A stretch of 64,000 nucleotides of DNA from Phycisphaerales bacterium (GTDB lineage Bacteria > Planctomycetota > Phycisphaerae > Phycisphaerales > UBA1924), in NCBI GenBank assembly GCA_029260455.1, contig JAJDDF010000016.1, forward strand, positions 235,041-299,040. The letters are read 5' to 3'. The notes below the pieces were generated by a model that saw only the letters and a list, made by a program, of their open reading frames with translations, made no database searches and was not told where the DNA came from. A program made the position numbers and the translations under genes. Position 1 is the stretch's first letter, and every line of letters starts with the position of its first letter. Of this stretch, positions 44,800 to 53,969 are shown piece after piece.

Positions 44800-45951
44800 A
44801 TGCGGAGCACACTCATCGCAGACATTGATGGACCAACCGAAGCGGAACTGCTTGCCTTCATCGAAGGCACATTGGATGCCTCGCGCGAAGAGGATATTCG
44901 GCACGTACTGGGCGGGGTGCCCGGAGCGCTTGAGCGTGCAGAGGCGATGCGCCGCGATCGCAACACACTGCAATGCGCCGTGACAGCCACACCAGAAAGC
45001 GTGCAGGCGCCAGCACACGCATCATCGGCGGCCATTGAGAGCGCCCTTGGGACGCAATCGCACCGCGGAGCACGCAAGAACTCAAGGCGATGGATGCCCG
45101 CGCTGGCCGGGATTGGCGCGCTGACGGCGGCGGCAATCGGGTGGGTGGTCATCATTGAGGGCGGCCTCCTTGAGCGGAAACCCGACGACCCGAACCGCTA
45201 TGTCATCAGCACAGAATCTGCGCCTGCGCCACCCGATGGTGCGACTCTGGCAGTGCCTGACCCTGAAGTTGGCGCTTTTATAAATACGCCTGTGGCGGGC
45301 ACCTTCGGCGCTGTGAAACCAACAGTCGAACCCGCAGAAGAGCCCGTGCCCAATCATCAGTGGGCAGCGGTCGATGAATGGGGCTATGCACGGCAAATCG
45401 ACTCATCTGAAGCAACAGACTGGCTCATTGATCGACGCCTCGTGGTGATCATCCGCGTGCCGGACACGCGCGGTACGGATGATCAAATGCGTTTGCTGAG
45501 CGTGCTTCCAACAGTGCGAATGGTACTGGCAGAGCCCCCAGAACTTGTCGGCAATGACGCTCCGGATTCACCCGGGCAGGCACGAACTACGCAACATGCC
45601 GGGTCGCACACTCAACAAAGGTTGGTGTTGCATGGTGTGCTTGATCCGGGCTCAGCACGCAAAGGCGAAACCACGATCAGTCATGATCGGGTGATTCGCA
45701 TGCTCGATGAGTGGCTTGTGTCCCTGCCAGTTCTTGCGGAAGCGTCGATGCACCTTTTTCAACTTGACGAGACGGAGCGGATGCCGGATGTGCCTGAAGA
45801 AGATCGTGACACGATGTTCGCGCGGCAAAAATCTCTGCTCATTCGCATCGTCGAAGAGAATGCACTGCCTGGGGGGTCGGGGACGATCGAGGCAGCTGAT
45901 CGGCCCACGCCGTGGATCGCCGCACCGGCGCCAGGCGCATTGCAGCCATAG
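44800..45951 (+). CDS. Membrane protein, probable anti-sigma-like partner
   Basis: The 383-residue protein has an N-terminal cytoplasmic part of about 90 residues, with an A-E-L-L-A-F-I-E-G-T-L-D helix like zinc-less anti-sigma domains, one membrane segment near residues 100-120 (A-L-A-G-I-G-A-L-T-A-A-A-I-G-W) and an exported remainder, about 260 residues, rich in Pro, Glu and Ala. It lacks the H-x3-C-x2-C motif of ZAS anti-sigmas. Position directly downstream of the ECF sigma gene (45 bp) is the main support for a sigma-regulating role. A GGGAGAGG site lies upstream of the ATG. The exported part is unrecognised. Confidence 0.65.
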   Translation: MRSTLIADIDGPTEAELLAFIEGTLDASREEDIRHVLGGVPGALERAEAMRRDRNTLQCAVTATPESVQAPAHASSAAIESALGTQSHRGARKNSRRWMPALAGIGALTAAAIGWVVIIEGGLLERKPDDPNRYVISTESAPAPPDGATLAVPDPEVGAFINTPVAGTFGAVKPTVEPAEEPVPNHQWAAVDEWGYARQIDSSEATDWLIDRRLVVIIRVPDTRGTDDQMRLLSVLPTVRMVLAEPPELVGNDAPDSPGQARTTQHAGSHTQQRLVLHGVLDPGSARKGETTISHDRVIRMLDEWLVSLPVLAEASMHLFQLDETERMPDVPEEDRDTMFARQKSLLIRIVEENALPGGSGTIEAADRPTPWIAAPAPGALQP

Positions 45952-46114
45952 TCGCCACGGGCGCCGAGGTGAGGGCAAGGACCAAGAGCAGTTCACCAGT
46001 CGAGGCATGACGCACATCCACCATGACCACCCCGGTGAATTGAACCACAATCCCAGCGGCGATTGACACCACAGCTGACCCCAGAAAGACCACTCGCCGG
46101 CACACGTTCAGCAT
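45839..46114 (-). CDS. Small two-helix membrane protein
   Basis: A 91-residue protein with two hydrophobic segments (about 8-32 and 40-62) and a basic, Ser/Pro-containing tail. The start at 46114 is supported by a GGAGGAG site ten bases upstream; the frame is open 24 codons before it. The 3' end overlaps the end of the convergent gene at 44800-45951 by 113 bp, which is more than usual and lowers confidence. No family is recognised. Confidence 0.45.
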   Translation of the reverse strand: MLNVCRRVVFLGSAVVSIAAGIVVQFTGVVMVDVRHASTGELLLVLALTSAPVATMAAMRLAPVRRSTAWADQLPRSSPTPQAVHSLRRCE

Positions 46115-46282
46115 ACGCACTCGTCTCCTCCACCTCCGCATAATTGCCCATGGCTGACCTTGGGCAGGGCAACCGGTATCGACCAATGGGGGACTTGGCC
46201 AGCGGTTTTTGTCGTGCAGCCTTGCGGGCTCATCCGGGGGGTGAGTTGAGCGAGTGCACAGACCCCGATACTGTCCCGGCTC

Positions 46283-48739
46283 GTGTCACGTCTGGATCAT
46301 CATGTGCGACGCAACTGGTTCCCGGGGCGTCGTGCTGCGCTGATGGTCATGGTCTGTCTGGCTATTGGGCTCGGTGTGTCATTTGCCCCCCCTGCCCGGG
46401 CTCAGAACCAGCCAAGCACTGACCAGCCTTTTGAGGGTCGACCGGTCGCAGCGATTCGCTTTGAAACCCTCGACCGCGTGCCGCTGTCACTCGCGCGCAA
46501 TCAGCTTCGCACCGTTGAAGGGCGTCCGCTTCTCTGGGCGATTGTGCAGGATGACCTGCGCCGTCTTGAACGACTTGGTGAATTTCGTGACCTTCGCGCC
46601 CTGATCGAACTCAACGACGATGATTCAGTGAATGTGATTTTTGCCGTCGTCGAGGCGCCCATTGTTCGCGATGTGGTGGTGGTGGGCAATCGCGAGATTA
46701 CCGATGTCGATATCGCCTCGACCGTTTCAGAGACCTCGCGCCTGATCACTGGCGTACCGATTGATGACTATCGGATTGCTCAGGCGGCGCGAGCGATCGA
46801 GCGCCTCTACCGTGAGCGCGGGTTTGCCCAGATTGAAGTCACCGTAGATGAATCAGAACTTGCTGAGACCGGCGTGGTGCTGTTCCGCGTGCGCGAAGGC
46901 GAGCGCATGCAAGTGACCGTCATTCGTTTTGATGGCAACACTGTTTTTCCAGCGAAACGACTCCGGTCATTGATCAAAGTCAAAGCCGCAAACCTCTTTG
47001 TACGCGCGCCATTGGATGATGCTGTGCTTGATCAGGATGTTGGCTCGCTCGCCCGGTTCTATCGGGAACGCGGGTATTTCGACGCACGCGTCTCACGCAG
47101 CATTCTGCCCTCGCCGAACGGTCGCGAGGCGATTGTGACATTCATCATCGAGGAAGGCGCGGCGTATCGCCTGCGCAATGTGGTGGTTCACCCAATCGGT
47201 CCCGATGAACTTCATGTGTTGCACACTGAGCAGGTGCGCGGCCTGATGGGACTCGCCAAAGGTGACATTCTGACGGCAAGCGATGTCAAGGTCGGCAATG
47301 ACGCGGTGCGCGATGCGCTATTGCAGATGGGGTATATCGATGCGCGGGTGTTGCCAGAAGAGCGACGTGTGCCGGGCGCTACGGAAGTAGATCTCGTTGT
47401 TCGTATTCTGGAAGGCGAACGGTTCAAGACGGGGCTGGTGCTCACGCGGGGCAACGCACTGACTCGGAACAAGATCATCCGCCGGCAAGTGGACCTGTTG
47501 CCCGACCACTGGCTTGACGGCACTGCGGTGGAAGAAACCGAGCGCAGGCTTCTTGGGCGCGGTCTGTTTGCGCCGCCTGATCCGCGGCAAGGGTATTCGG
47601 GGCCATCGGTGACGGTGCAGAATGAAGATCCGGCGCTGCCCGGCTATCGCGATGTACTCATTGAAATTGAAGAGACCAATACCGCCCGCCTGAGCTTTGG
47701 GGCCTCGGTGAGTTCTGATGCTGGCGTGTCGGGCGGCATCAGTTTGACGCAGCGCAACTTCGACATCGCGGACACACCTGATTCATTCAACGAATTCTTT
47801 CGCGGGCGAGCGTTTCGTGGCGCGGGGCAAACCTTTGATGTCACGGTCAACCCGGGCACACAGGTTTCGACTTTTTCAATCAGCCTTGCCGAGCCTGCAC
47901 TTCTCGAAAGTGATTACTCGGTGAGCGGTGCGCTCTTTCTGCGCCAGCGGGTTTTCCGGCAATACGATGAAGATCGCGTCGGCGGGCGGGCGCGCATCGG
48001 GCGGCGCTTTGGCACGCGCTGGAGCGGGGCCGTCACGTTCCGGGGTGAATCTATCGAATTGAGTGATATTGATGATGACGGATCGGTTGATCTCTTCGAA
48101 GTTGAAGATCAAAACGTGCTGACATCGATCTCTCTTGATCTTGCGCGCACCACCGCAGACAACCGTTTTCGACCGACCAATGGATCGCGCACAGAACTGT
48201 CCATCGAACAGACCGGGCTTTTGGGCGGGGATTTTAGCTTTACAAAATTCGAAGGCCTCTATGCGATTTTTATTGCGCTTTCGGATGATGAAGTCCTTGG
48301 CACAACGGTGCTGACGTTAACCGCCCGTGCTGGATACATCCCGCAAGATGATGAATCGCCCGTGTATGAGCGGTTCAATCTGGGCGGGCGCTCGCTGCGC
48401 GGCTTTGATTTCCGCGGTGTCGGGCCCGTCGGCATTCGCAATGACACGGGTGTGCCGGGCGATGACAAGGTGGGCGGCGACTGGATGCTTTTCCTGGGCG
48501 CCGAATACGAAAAACCACTTTGGCAGGAGATGGTCTCTGGGGTCTTGTTCCTTGACACAGGCACGATCTCAGATGAGCCAGGGTTTGATGAATTCCGGGC
48601 AAGTGTGGGCATTGGCATCCGGTTGTACCTGCCGCAATTCGGGCAGGCACCACTTGCTTTTGACTTCGCGTTCCCATTTTTGAGTGAGGACACGGACGAA
48701 ACAGAAGTCTTCAGTTTCTCTTTCGACCTGCCCTTCTGA
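46283..48739 (+). CDS. bamA: Outer membrane assembly factor BamA (Omp85)
   Basis: The 818-residue protein has a signal peptide (hydrophobic around 20-33, cut near A-R-A-Q), a series of POTRA domains filling about residues 45-440 (R-Y-R-E-R-G-F/Y motifs near 170 and 260) and a C-terminal beta barrel of about 340 residues with F-N-L-G-G-R-S-L-R-G-F, the Omp85 signature, and a final Phe typical of barrel proteins. BamA folds outer-membrane proteins. The GTG at 46283 follows TACTGT by eight bases. It heads the bamA-skp-lpxD-lpxC-lpxA block on one strand. Confidence 0.95.
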   Translation: MSRLDHHVRRNWFPGRRAALMVMVCLAIGLGVSFAPPARAQNQPSTDQPFEGRPVAAIRFETLDRVPLSLARNQLRTVEGRPLLWAIVQDDLRRLERLGEFRDLRALIELNDDDSVNVIFAVVEAPIVRDVVVVGNREITDVDIASTVSETSRLITGVPIDDYRIAQAARAIERLYRERGFAQIEVTVDESELAETGVVLFRVREGERMQVTVIRFDGNTVFPAKRLRSLIKVKAANLFVRAPLDDAVLDQDVGSLARFYRERGYFDARVSRSILPSPNGREAIVTFIIEEGAAYRLRNVVVHPIGPDELHVLHTEQVRGLMGLAKGDILTASDVKVGNDAVRDALLQMGYIDARVLPEERRVPGATEVDLVVRILEGERFKTGLVLTRGNALTRNKIIRRQVDLLPDHWLDGTAVEETERRLLGRGLFAPPDPRQGYSGPSVTVQNEDPALPGYRDVLIEIEETNTARLSFGASVSSDAGVSGGISLTQRNFDIADTPDSFNEFFRGRAFRGAGQTFDVTVNPGTQVSTFSISLAEPALLESDYSVSGALFLRQRVFRQYDEDRVGGRARIGRRFGTRWSGAVTFRGESIELSDIDDDGSVDLFEVEDQNVLTSISLDLARTTADNRFRPTNGSRTELSIEQTGLLGGDFSFTKFEGLYAIFIALSDDEVLGTTVLTLTARAGYIPQDDESPVYERFNLGGRSLRGFDFRGVGPVGIRNDTGVPGDDKVGGDWMLFLGAEYEKPLWQEMVSGVLFLDTGTISDEPGFDEFRASVGIGIRLYLPQFGQAPLAFDFAFPFLSEDTDETEVFSFSFDLPF

Positions 48740-48847
48740 GCTAGGCCGGCAAACCCCTCATGTGAAACGTGGGCACAGTGTGGATAGCATGGTGCAAAAG
48801 CACATCGGCGCGGCCTGGGAGGGTCCGCCCTGCAAGGAGCCATAGTG

Positions 48848-49468
48848 ATGAGAAAAAGTAATTTTTGGCAGTGGACCATTGTTTCGATGATTGCGTTTTT
48901 GGCACTTGTCGTGCTGCAGGTGGGCACGCAGGTCGCGGGGGCTGCGGCGCGGGCAATGCCGACCCCGGTGCCGATCGCGACGGTGGACCTGTCACGCCTG
49001 CTTGGGATGCTTGATGAGCGGGTAGCGCTTGAAACATCGCTGGAAGCAGAGTTCAAGGTTATGCAGGCCGAGATCGACACCAAGGTAAGGCTTGTGGAAT
49101 CGGCAGACAAAACACTGGAAGTCGCACCACCGGATCAAGTCGAGGCTCGCTCAATTGAACTCTTGAGAGCGGCGGCGGAGGTGAAACTCAGCAAGGAAAT
49201 TGCCGAGCAACTGATGTCAAGAAAAACACACCGGTCGCAGCTTGATCTCTTCAACAAGATCAAGGCGGCCTCCGCGAGCTACGCACAATCAGAGGGCTAT
49301 GCCGTTGTCTTTAGTGATGATTCTGCCATGGACATTCCCAAGAACCTGTCTGGGGCAGCGCTGCAGGCGGCGATTTTGAGCCAGCGCATTGTGTATATCG
49401 ATGCCAACGCAGTGGACATTACTGAATACGTCGCGGACCAGATGAACGCAACATTCCGCACGAAGTGA
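48848..49468 (+). CDS. Skp/OmpH-family periplasmic chaperone
   Basis: The 206-residue protein has an N-terminal membrane/signal segment (about 10-30), the I-A-T-V-D-L-S-R-L-L strand at the start of the mature part, a long helical hairpin (about 60-145) rich in charged residues and a final Y-V-V/V-V-F-S-D strand block. This is the Skp/OmpH layout, a trimeric holdase that carries unfolded outer-membrane proteins to BamA. AAGGAG eight bases before the ATG at 48848 supports the start. It overlaps lpxD by four bases, so the two are coupled. Confidence 0.87.
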   Translation: MRKSNFWQWTIVSMIAFLALVVLQVGTQVAGAAARAMPTPVPIATVDLSRLLGMLDERVALETSLEAEFKVMQAEIDTKVRLVESADKTLEVAPPDQVEARSIELLRAAAEVKLSKEIAEQLMSRKTHRSQLDLFNKIKAASASYAQSEGYAVVFSDDSAMDIPKNLSGAALQAAILSQRIVYIDANAVDITEYVADQMNATFRTK

Positions 49469-50535
49469 CCACTGCAGTGAACATCGAAACAGAACGCGAG
49501 GCGGCTTCCGGCGCTAGCGGTGTGCGTGCGCGCTGGACCGCGGCGCAGCTTGCGAAGCTGCTTGAAGCTGAGCTACGCGGCGATGGCGAGATCGAACTCA
49601 CCCGCCTTGACGGGCTGAGTGGCGCCGATGAGCACACGCTGACCTTTATTCGTGATGGTGCCAACGCACATCGATGGGCGACCTCGCGCGCTGGGGCAGC
49701 ACTGATTTCTCGATCGGCGCTCAAGGATGTTCCCGTTGAGCCAGGCGATGGGCGCGCGTTGATCGTGGTTGACGATGCCGACGACGCTATGGCGCATTTG
49801 CTCGAACAAATTGCACCCGTGCAGCATGCACCGAGTGGCATTCATCCTGGCGCAACGATTGATGCAGGTGCAACATTGGCTGCTGATGTGTGCGTGGGCG
49901 CAGGTGCGGTCATCGGGCCTCGGTGTGCCATTGGCGCGGGCACCGTGATTCACGCGGGAGTGATCCTTGGCGCACATGTGATGATCGGCGCGGGGTGTAC
50001 GTTGAATCCGCGCGCGATCGTTCAGGATCGGTGTGTGATTGGCGATCGGGTGGTGCTGCACCCCGGGGTCGTGCTTGGCGCTGTTGGATTTGGGTTGCGC
50101 CCGACACCGGCGGGTGCGGGCATGCTTGTCGTGCCGCATGTCGGTCATGTTGAGATTGGCGATGATGTAGAAATTGGCGCCAACAGCTGCGTTGATCGCG
50201 GCAAATTCGGCGCGACGATTATTGGCACAGGCACAAAGATAGACAACCTTGTGCAAGTTGGGCACAACGTTCGCATTGGGCGCAACTGTGTTATTTGCGG
50301 CAATACGGGCATCGGGGGCTCAGCAACACTTGGCGATGGTGTAGTTGTGGGCGGGCACGTGGGTATTTCCGACAACGTGACCATCGGTGAGGGCGCACAC
50401 ATTGCGGGCAAGAGTGGCGTCACATGTGATATTCCCGCGGGCGAGGCATGGATGGGGTATCCCGCGGTGCCGGTGAGACTCTTTTGGAAGATGACCGCGC
50501 TGCTCAAACGAATGGCCGGGTCGAAAAAAAAGTAA
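49465..50535 (+). CDS. lpxD: UDP-3-O-acylglucosamine N-acyltransferase LpxD
   Basis: LpxD adds the N-linked acyl chain in lipid A synthesis. The 356-residue protein has the uridine-binding N-terminal domain, then a left-handed parallel beta helix of hexapeptide repeats (I-G-P-R-C-A, I-G-A-G-C-T and similar). The G-F-G block, V-G-H-N-V-R-I-G-R-N, and W-x-G-Y-P-A-x-P are characteristic. It starts at GTG 49465, overlapping the skp stop as GTGA. lpxC follows after 25 bp. Confidence 0.95.
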   Translation: MTTAVNIETEREAASGASGVRARWTAAQLAKLLEAELRGDGEIELTRLDGLSGADEHTLTFIRDGANAHRWATSRAGAALISRSALKDVPVEPGDGRALIVVDDADDAMAHLLEQIAPVQHAPSGIHPGATIDAGATLAADVCVGAGAVIGPRCAIGAGTVIHAGVILGAHVMIGAGCTLNPRAIVQDRCVIGDRVVLHPGVVLGAVGFGLRPTPAGAGMLVVPHVGHVEIGDDVEIGANSCVDRGKFGATIIGTGTKIDNLVQVGHNVRIGRNCVICGNTGIGGSATLGDGVVVGGHVGISDNVTIGEGAHIAGKSGVTCDIPAGEAWMGYPAVPVRLFWKMTALLKRMAGSKKK

Positions 50536-50560
50536 GTGTTCGCAGGCGATTTTGAGTATC

Positions 50561-51430
50561 ATGCAGATGCTCATGAGTGATGTGCACAGGCGTCAACACA
50601 CGATCAAGAACTGCGTCAGCGCCTCTGGAGTCGGGCTTTTTACGGGCCTGCCAGCCGCGATCACGCTCATGCCCGGCGCACCCTCTTCGGGCATTGTCTT
50701 CCGGCGCTGCGATCTTGCACTTGCGCCAGTTCTTCCTGCCGCGATTCACCTTGCGATAGAAACGCCCCGGCACACGACAGTGCAGCAGGGTGAAACGTGC
50801 ATCGAAACAACAGAACATATTTTGTCGGCCCTTGCGGGCATGGGCATTGACAATGCAATTCTTGACATCACTGGTCCGGAAGTGCCCCTGTTTGATGGCT
50901 CGGCGCAGCGGTTTGTTGAGATGATCGCTGAAGCCGGCCTCGATGTGCAATCAGAACTGCGTCGGGTCTTCATTGTGAAAGAAGATATTGTGGTGCGCGA
51001 TGGTGATGCCTCGATCACGTTGTCACCCGCAGACCATGACTCACTTGATCTTACATATGGCTTCGATGGAGGCCCCGGGTGCGCCATTGCTCCACATGAC
51101 TATCGCACCAAGCTCACATCTGAATTGTATGAACGCGACATCGCACCAGCGCGAACCTTTTCAACACTTGCGGATGCTCAGGCTGCGCAAGCGCAGGGAT
51201 TATTCGCACATGTCTCGCCTGCGGATGTGCTTGTGATAGATCATGATGGACCGATCGATAATGCACTGCGTTTCAAAGATGAACCGGCGCGGCACAAAAT
51301 GCTCGATTTGATTGGTGATCTTTCTCTTGCTGGCGTGCCGGTGATTGGCCGTGTGCGTGCGGTTCGATCTGGGCATGCCCTGAACCGGGCGTTGGCGCGG
51401 CGCATCGCAGGGCTTGCGTTGGCACAATAG
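50561..51430 (+). CDS. lpxC: UDP-3-O-acyl-N-acetylglucosamine deacetylase LpxC
   Basis: LpxC is the zinc-dependent deacetylase that commits UDP-GlcNAc derivatives to lipid A. The 289-residue protein has the metal-binding T-E-H-I-L-S-A-L-A-G (first ligand His), D-N-A-I-L-D-I-T-G-P-E-V-P-L-F-D-G-S-A, and the C-terminal R-H-K-M-L-D-L-I-G-D-L region with the other ligands (His, Asp), plus S-G-H-A-L-N with the catalytic His. The start is uncertain among ATGs at 50561, 50570 and 50576 and a TTG at 50552. It is a free-standing LpxC, not fused to FabZ as in some groups. Confidence 0.94.
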   Translation: MQMLMSDVHRRQHTIKNCVSASGVGLFTGLPAAITLMPGAPSSGIVFRRCDLALAPVLPAAIHLAIETPRHTTVQQGETCIETTEHILSALAGMGIDNAILDITGPEVPLFDGSAQRFVEMIAEAGLDVQSELRRVFIVKEDIVVRDGDASITLSPADHDSLDLTYGFDGGPGCAIAPHDYRTKLTSELYERDIAPARTFSTLADAQAAQAQGLFAHVSPADVLVIDHDGPIDNALRFKDEPARHKMLDLIGDLSLAGVPVIGRVRAVRSGHALNRALARRIAGLALAQ

Positions 51431-51487
51431 TTGAAATTGTTGCGAAATTCCCTGCCAAGCCGACAATGGTGATGAGGAGATTCTCCT

Positions 51488-52330
51488 GTGTCGAGCATGA
51501 TTCATCCAACTGCGGTGGTGCATTCGGGCGCTGAACTTGGCGAAGGTGTGATTGTCGGGCCCTATTGCGTGGTGGGCGACAAAGTGCAACTCGGTGCCCA
51601 CACACACTTGCGCAATCATGTCACTGTGCAAGGACCGACCGTGATCGGGCGCGAGTGTACGGTGTATCCCTTTGCGGTCCTTGGCGCAGAGCCGCAAGAC
51701 TTGAAATACCAAGGGCACGACACGGCGCTGGTGATCGGTGATCGCACGCGCATCCGCGAACATGCGACGATACATCGTGGCACTGAGGCAGGCGGGCAGC
51801 GCACAATGATCGGCAGCGATTGCATGATTATGGTCGCAGTGCACATCGCCCATGATTGCACCATTGAAGATGATGTTGTGATTGCCAACAACGCAATGCT
51901 TGGCGGACACTGCCTGATTGAACGCGGTGCCAATATCGCCGGCGGCGTGGGCGTGCATCACTTTGCAACAGTTTCCACATTGTCATTTGTGGGCGGTATG
52001 TCGCGCATCGTCAAAGATGTGCCGCCATTTATTGTTGTCGAGGGATCGCCCGCAGAACCTCGGCGCATCAATACGACGGGCCTGATGCGGCGCGGGTGGT
52101 CACCTGATGAAATTGAAACACTCCGTCGCGCGTACCGCATGATTTACAGGGCGCCGGAAGTGACGGCCCTTGACGCAGTAGACCTGTTGCGCACGACATA
52201 TGCAGACGATGCTGAATCGCGAGGTGAACAAGCGGTCCTTGCACTATGCACCTTTGTCGAACGGTGTGAGGCGGGCATTCATGGGCGATTTCTCGAAACC
52301 CGGCGCACGACACCCCGAAATTCCTGGTGA
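51488..52330 (+). CDS. lpxA: UDP-N-acetylglucosamine O-acyltransferase LpxA
   Basis: LpxA carries out the first acylation of lipid A synthesis. The 280-residue protein begins with M-I-H-P-T-A-V-V-H, has hexapeptide repeats, the family landmark G-A-E-P-Q-D-L-K-Y, the catalytic His in V-H-I-A-H-D-C, and a helical C-terminal domain with G-L-M-R-R-G-W. The GTG at 51488 has GAGGAG eight bases upstream. It ends the bamA-skp-lpxD-lpxC-lpxA run. fabZ, often between lpxC and lpxA, is missing here. Confidence 0.95.
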   Translation: MSSMIHPTAVVHSGAELGEGVIVGPYCVVGDKVQLGAHTHLRNHVTVQGPTVIGRECTVYPFAVLGAEPQDLKYQGHDTALVIGDRTRIREHATIHRGTEAGGQRTMIGSDCMIMVAVHIAHDCTIEDDVVIANNAMLGGHCLIERGANIAGGVGVHHFATVSTLSFVGGMSRIVKDVPPFIVVEGSPAEPRRINTTGLMRRGWSPDEIETLRRAYRMIYRAPEVTALDAVDLLRTTYADDAESRGEQAVLALCTFVERCEAGIHGRFLETRRTTPRNSW

Positions 52331-52455
52331 TAGTACGTTCCCGAAGTGCGGCGAACACACCGGCTCTTGGTACAGTACATAGACACGAAACCAACCGGTG
52401 CCCGTAAGGCAAGGCACCTCGCCTGTGCACTGGGCATCATTGAGGGGACGATGGC

Positions 52456-53919
52456 ATGAAGCTGACACTGGGCATCACTGGTCTTTGCGCAATATTGCTA
52501 CTTGCAACAGCGCCGACAGGCTATGCACAAGAAGATGCGGCGCAAGAAACAGAGTCGCTTACCAGCATCGAACACTGGGGGGGATTCATCGACATTCCCA
52601 TGCTCAAACTCGGCTACACCCTCGCATTTACAACAGGTGTGGATGATTCGACAACAGGCACCATTGATATTCCGATGCAGGGCGTCGATGGCATGCCGAT
52701 AACTGATATCACATATACAGACACTTCCGTTTCATTCGCAATTTCTGCAGTGGGTGCGGTGTGCACATTGACGCGCTCGGGTGACACCGCCGAGGGCACA
52801 CTGGCACAAATGGGGCAGACATTTCCTACAACTCTCACGCGCTATGGCAGCGCCGTAGAAGCGCTCGGAGCGATTCAACCCAATCGTCCGCAACTCCCCA
52901 AACCACCTTTCCCCTATGAAAACCGTGAAGTTCGAGTTGAAAATGAAATCAGCGGCGTGTCGCTGGCGGGCACATTGTCTGTGCCGCCGTCGCGTGAGAT
53001 GCATCCTGCGGTGATTTTGATTTCGGGTTCGGGGCCGCAGGATCGCGATGAAACGATTGCTGATCACAAACCTTTTGCGGTGATCGCGGATCACCTCACT
53101 CGGCAGGGTATCGCGGTATTGCGCTTCGATGATCGCGGGGTGGGCGGATCGACCGGCAGCACGATGGACTCGACCGTTCTTGATACGCAGACAGATGTTG
53201 AGGCATGGCTCACCTGGCTCAAGGAGCAACCAGGAATTGACCCGAAGCGCATTGGTTTGGTCGGACATTCCGAGGGCGGTGCGGTCGCGCCACTCGTTGC
53301 TGCGGGTGAGATGAAAGACGATGTGTCGTTCGTGGTGCTTCTCGCAGGCATGGCGCTTCCGGGCGATGAGGTCGTGATCGGGCAGACGCGGGCGCTGTTC
53401 GAGCGCACCGGCTTTCCCGAACAGCAGCTGAACGTTCTCACCAAGAAACAGCGCACCCTGATCGATGCATTGAAAAATGATACGCCAGAGGACACTCTTC
53501 GTGCGTTGCTGGGCTCACTGATCGATGCTCAGAACATCGCGACTCCACTTAACGAAACTCAACGGACCGCGGCCATCGACGGGCAAATACGTCTGGTCGG
53601 TTCGCCGTGGTATCGGCACCTGATGACCTATGACCCCGGTGCGGCGTTGCGAGGTGTATCGTGCCCGATGCTCGCGATCAATGGATCACTGGATGTGCAG
53701 GTGCTGCCCGATGAACATCTGACAGCCATTGATGAAGCTGCTGCAGATTCGGGGAATACCGAGGTGGAAACTGTGCAGCTTGAAGGGCTCAATCACCTGC
53801 TGCAACGGGCAGAGAGTGGGTTGCCCGCGGAATATGGCGTGCTCACCGAGACCATTGATCCCGAGGTGCTCGACTTGGTAACCATGTGGATTCGCAAACG
53901 AACCGGCGTGACTGAATAA
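52456..53919 (+). CDS. Secreted alpha/beta hydrolase
   Basis: A 487-residue protein with a signal peptide (hydrophobic around 5-20, cut near Y-A-Q at about 25), an N-terminal beta domain of about 130 residues of unknown role, and an alpha/beta-hydrolase domain. The latter has I-S-G-S-G-P-Q-D-R-D-E (oxyanion region), V-L-R-F-D-D-R-G-V-G-G-S, the nucleophile elbow G-H-S-E-G-G, a late D-V-Q-V-L-P-D acid region and the H of L-N-H-L-L. This resembles the BAAT/dienelactone-type secreted esterases. A GAGGGGACG site precedes the ATG. The substrate is unknown. Confidence 0.87.
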   Translation: MKLTLGITGLCAILLLATAPTGYAQEDAAQETESLTSIEHWGGFIDIPMLKLGYTLAFTTGVDDSTTGTIDIPMQGVDGMPITDITYTDTSVSFAISAVGAVCTLTRSGDTAEGTLAQMGQTFPTTLTRYGSAVEALGAIQPNRPQLPKPPFPYENREVRVENEISGVSLAGTLSVPPSREMHPAVILISGSGPQDRDETIADHKPFAVIADHLTRQGIAVLRFDDRGVGGSTGSTMDSTVLDTQTDVEAWLTWLKEQPGIDPKRIGLVGHSEGGAVAPLVAAGEMKDDVSFVVLLAGMALPGDEVVIGQTRALFERTGFPEQQLNVLTKKQRTLIDALKNDTPEDTLRALLGSLIDAQNIATPLNETQRTAAIDGQIRLVGSPWYRHLMTYDPGAALRGVSCPMLAINGSLDVQVLPDEHLTAIDEAAADSGNTEVETVQLEGLNHLLQRAESGLPAEYGVLTETIDPEVLDLVTMWIRKRTGVTE

Positions 53920-53969
53920 GTCTTGCTACGCCGCGCGCCCCGACGCGCAAGCGGTCTACAATCGCGGCC

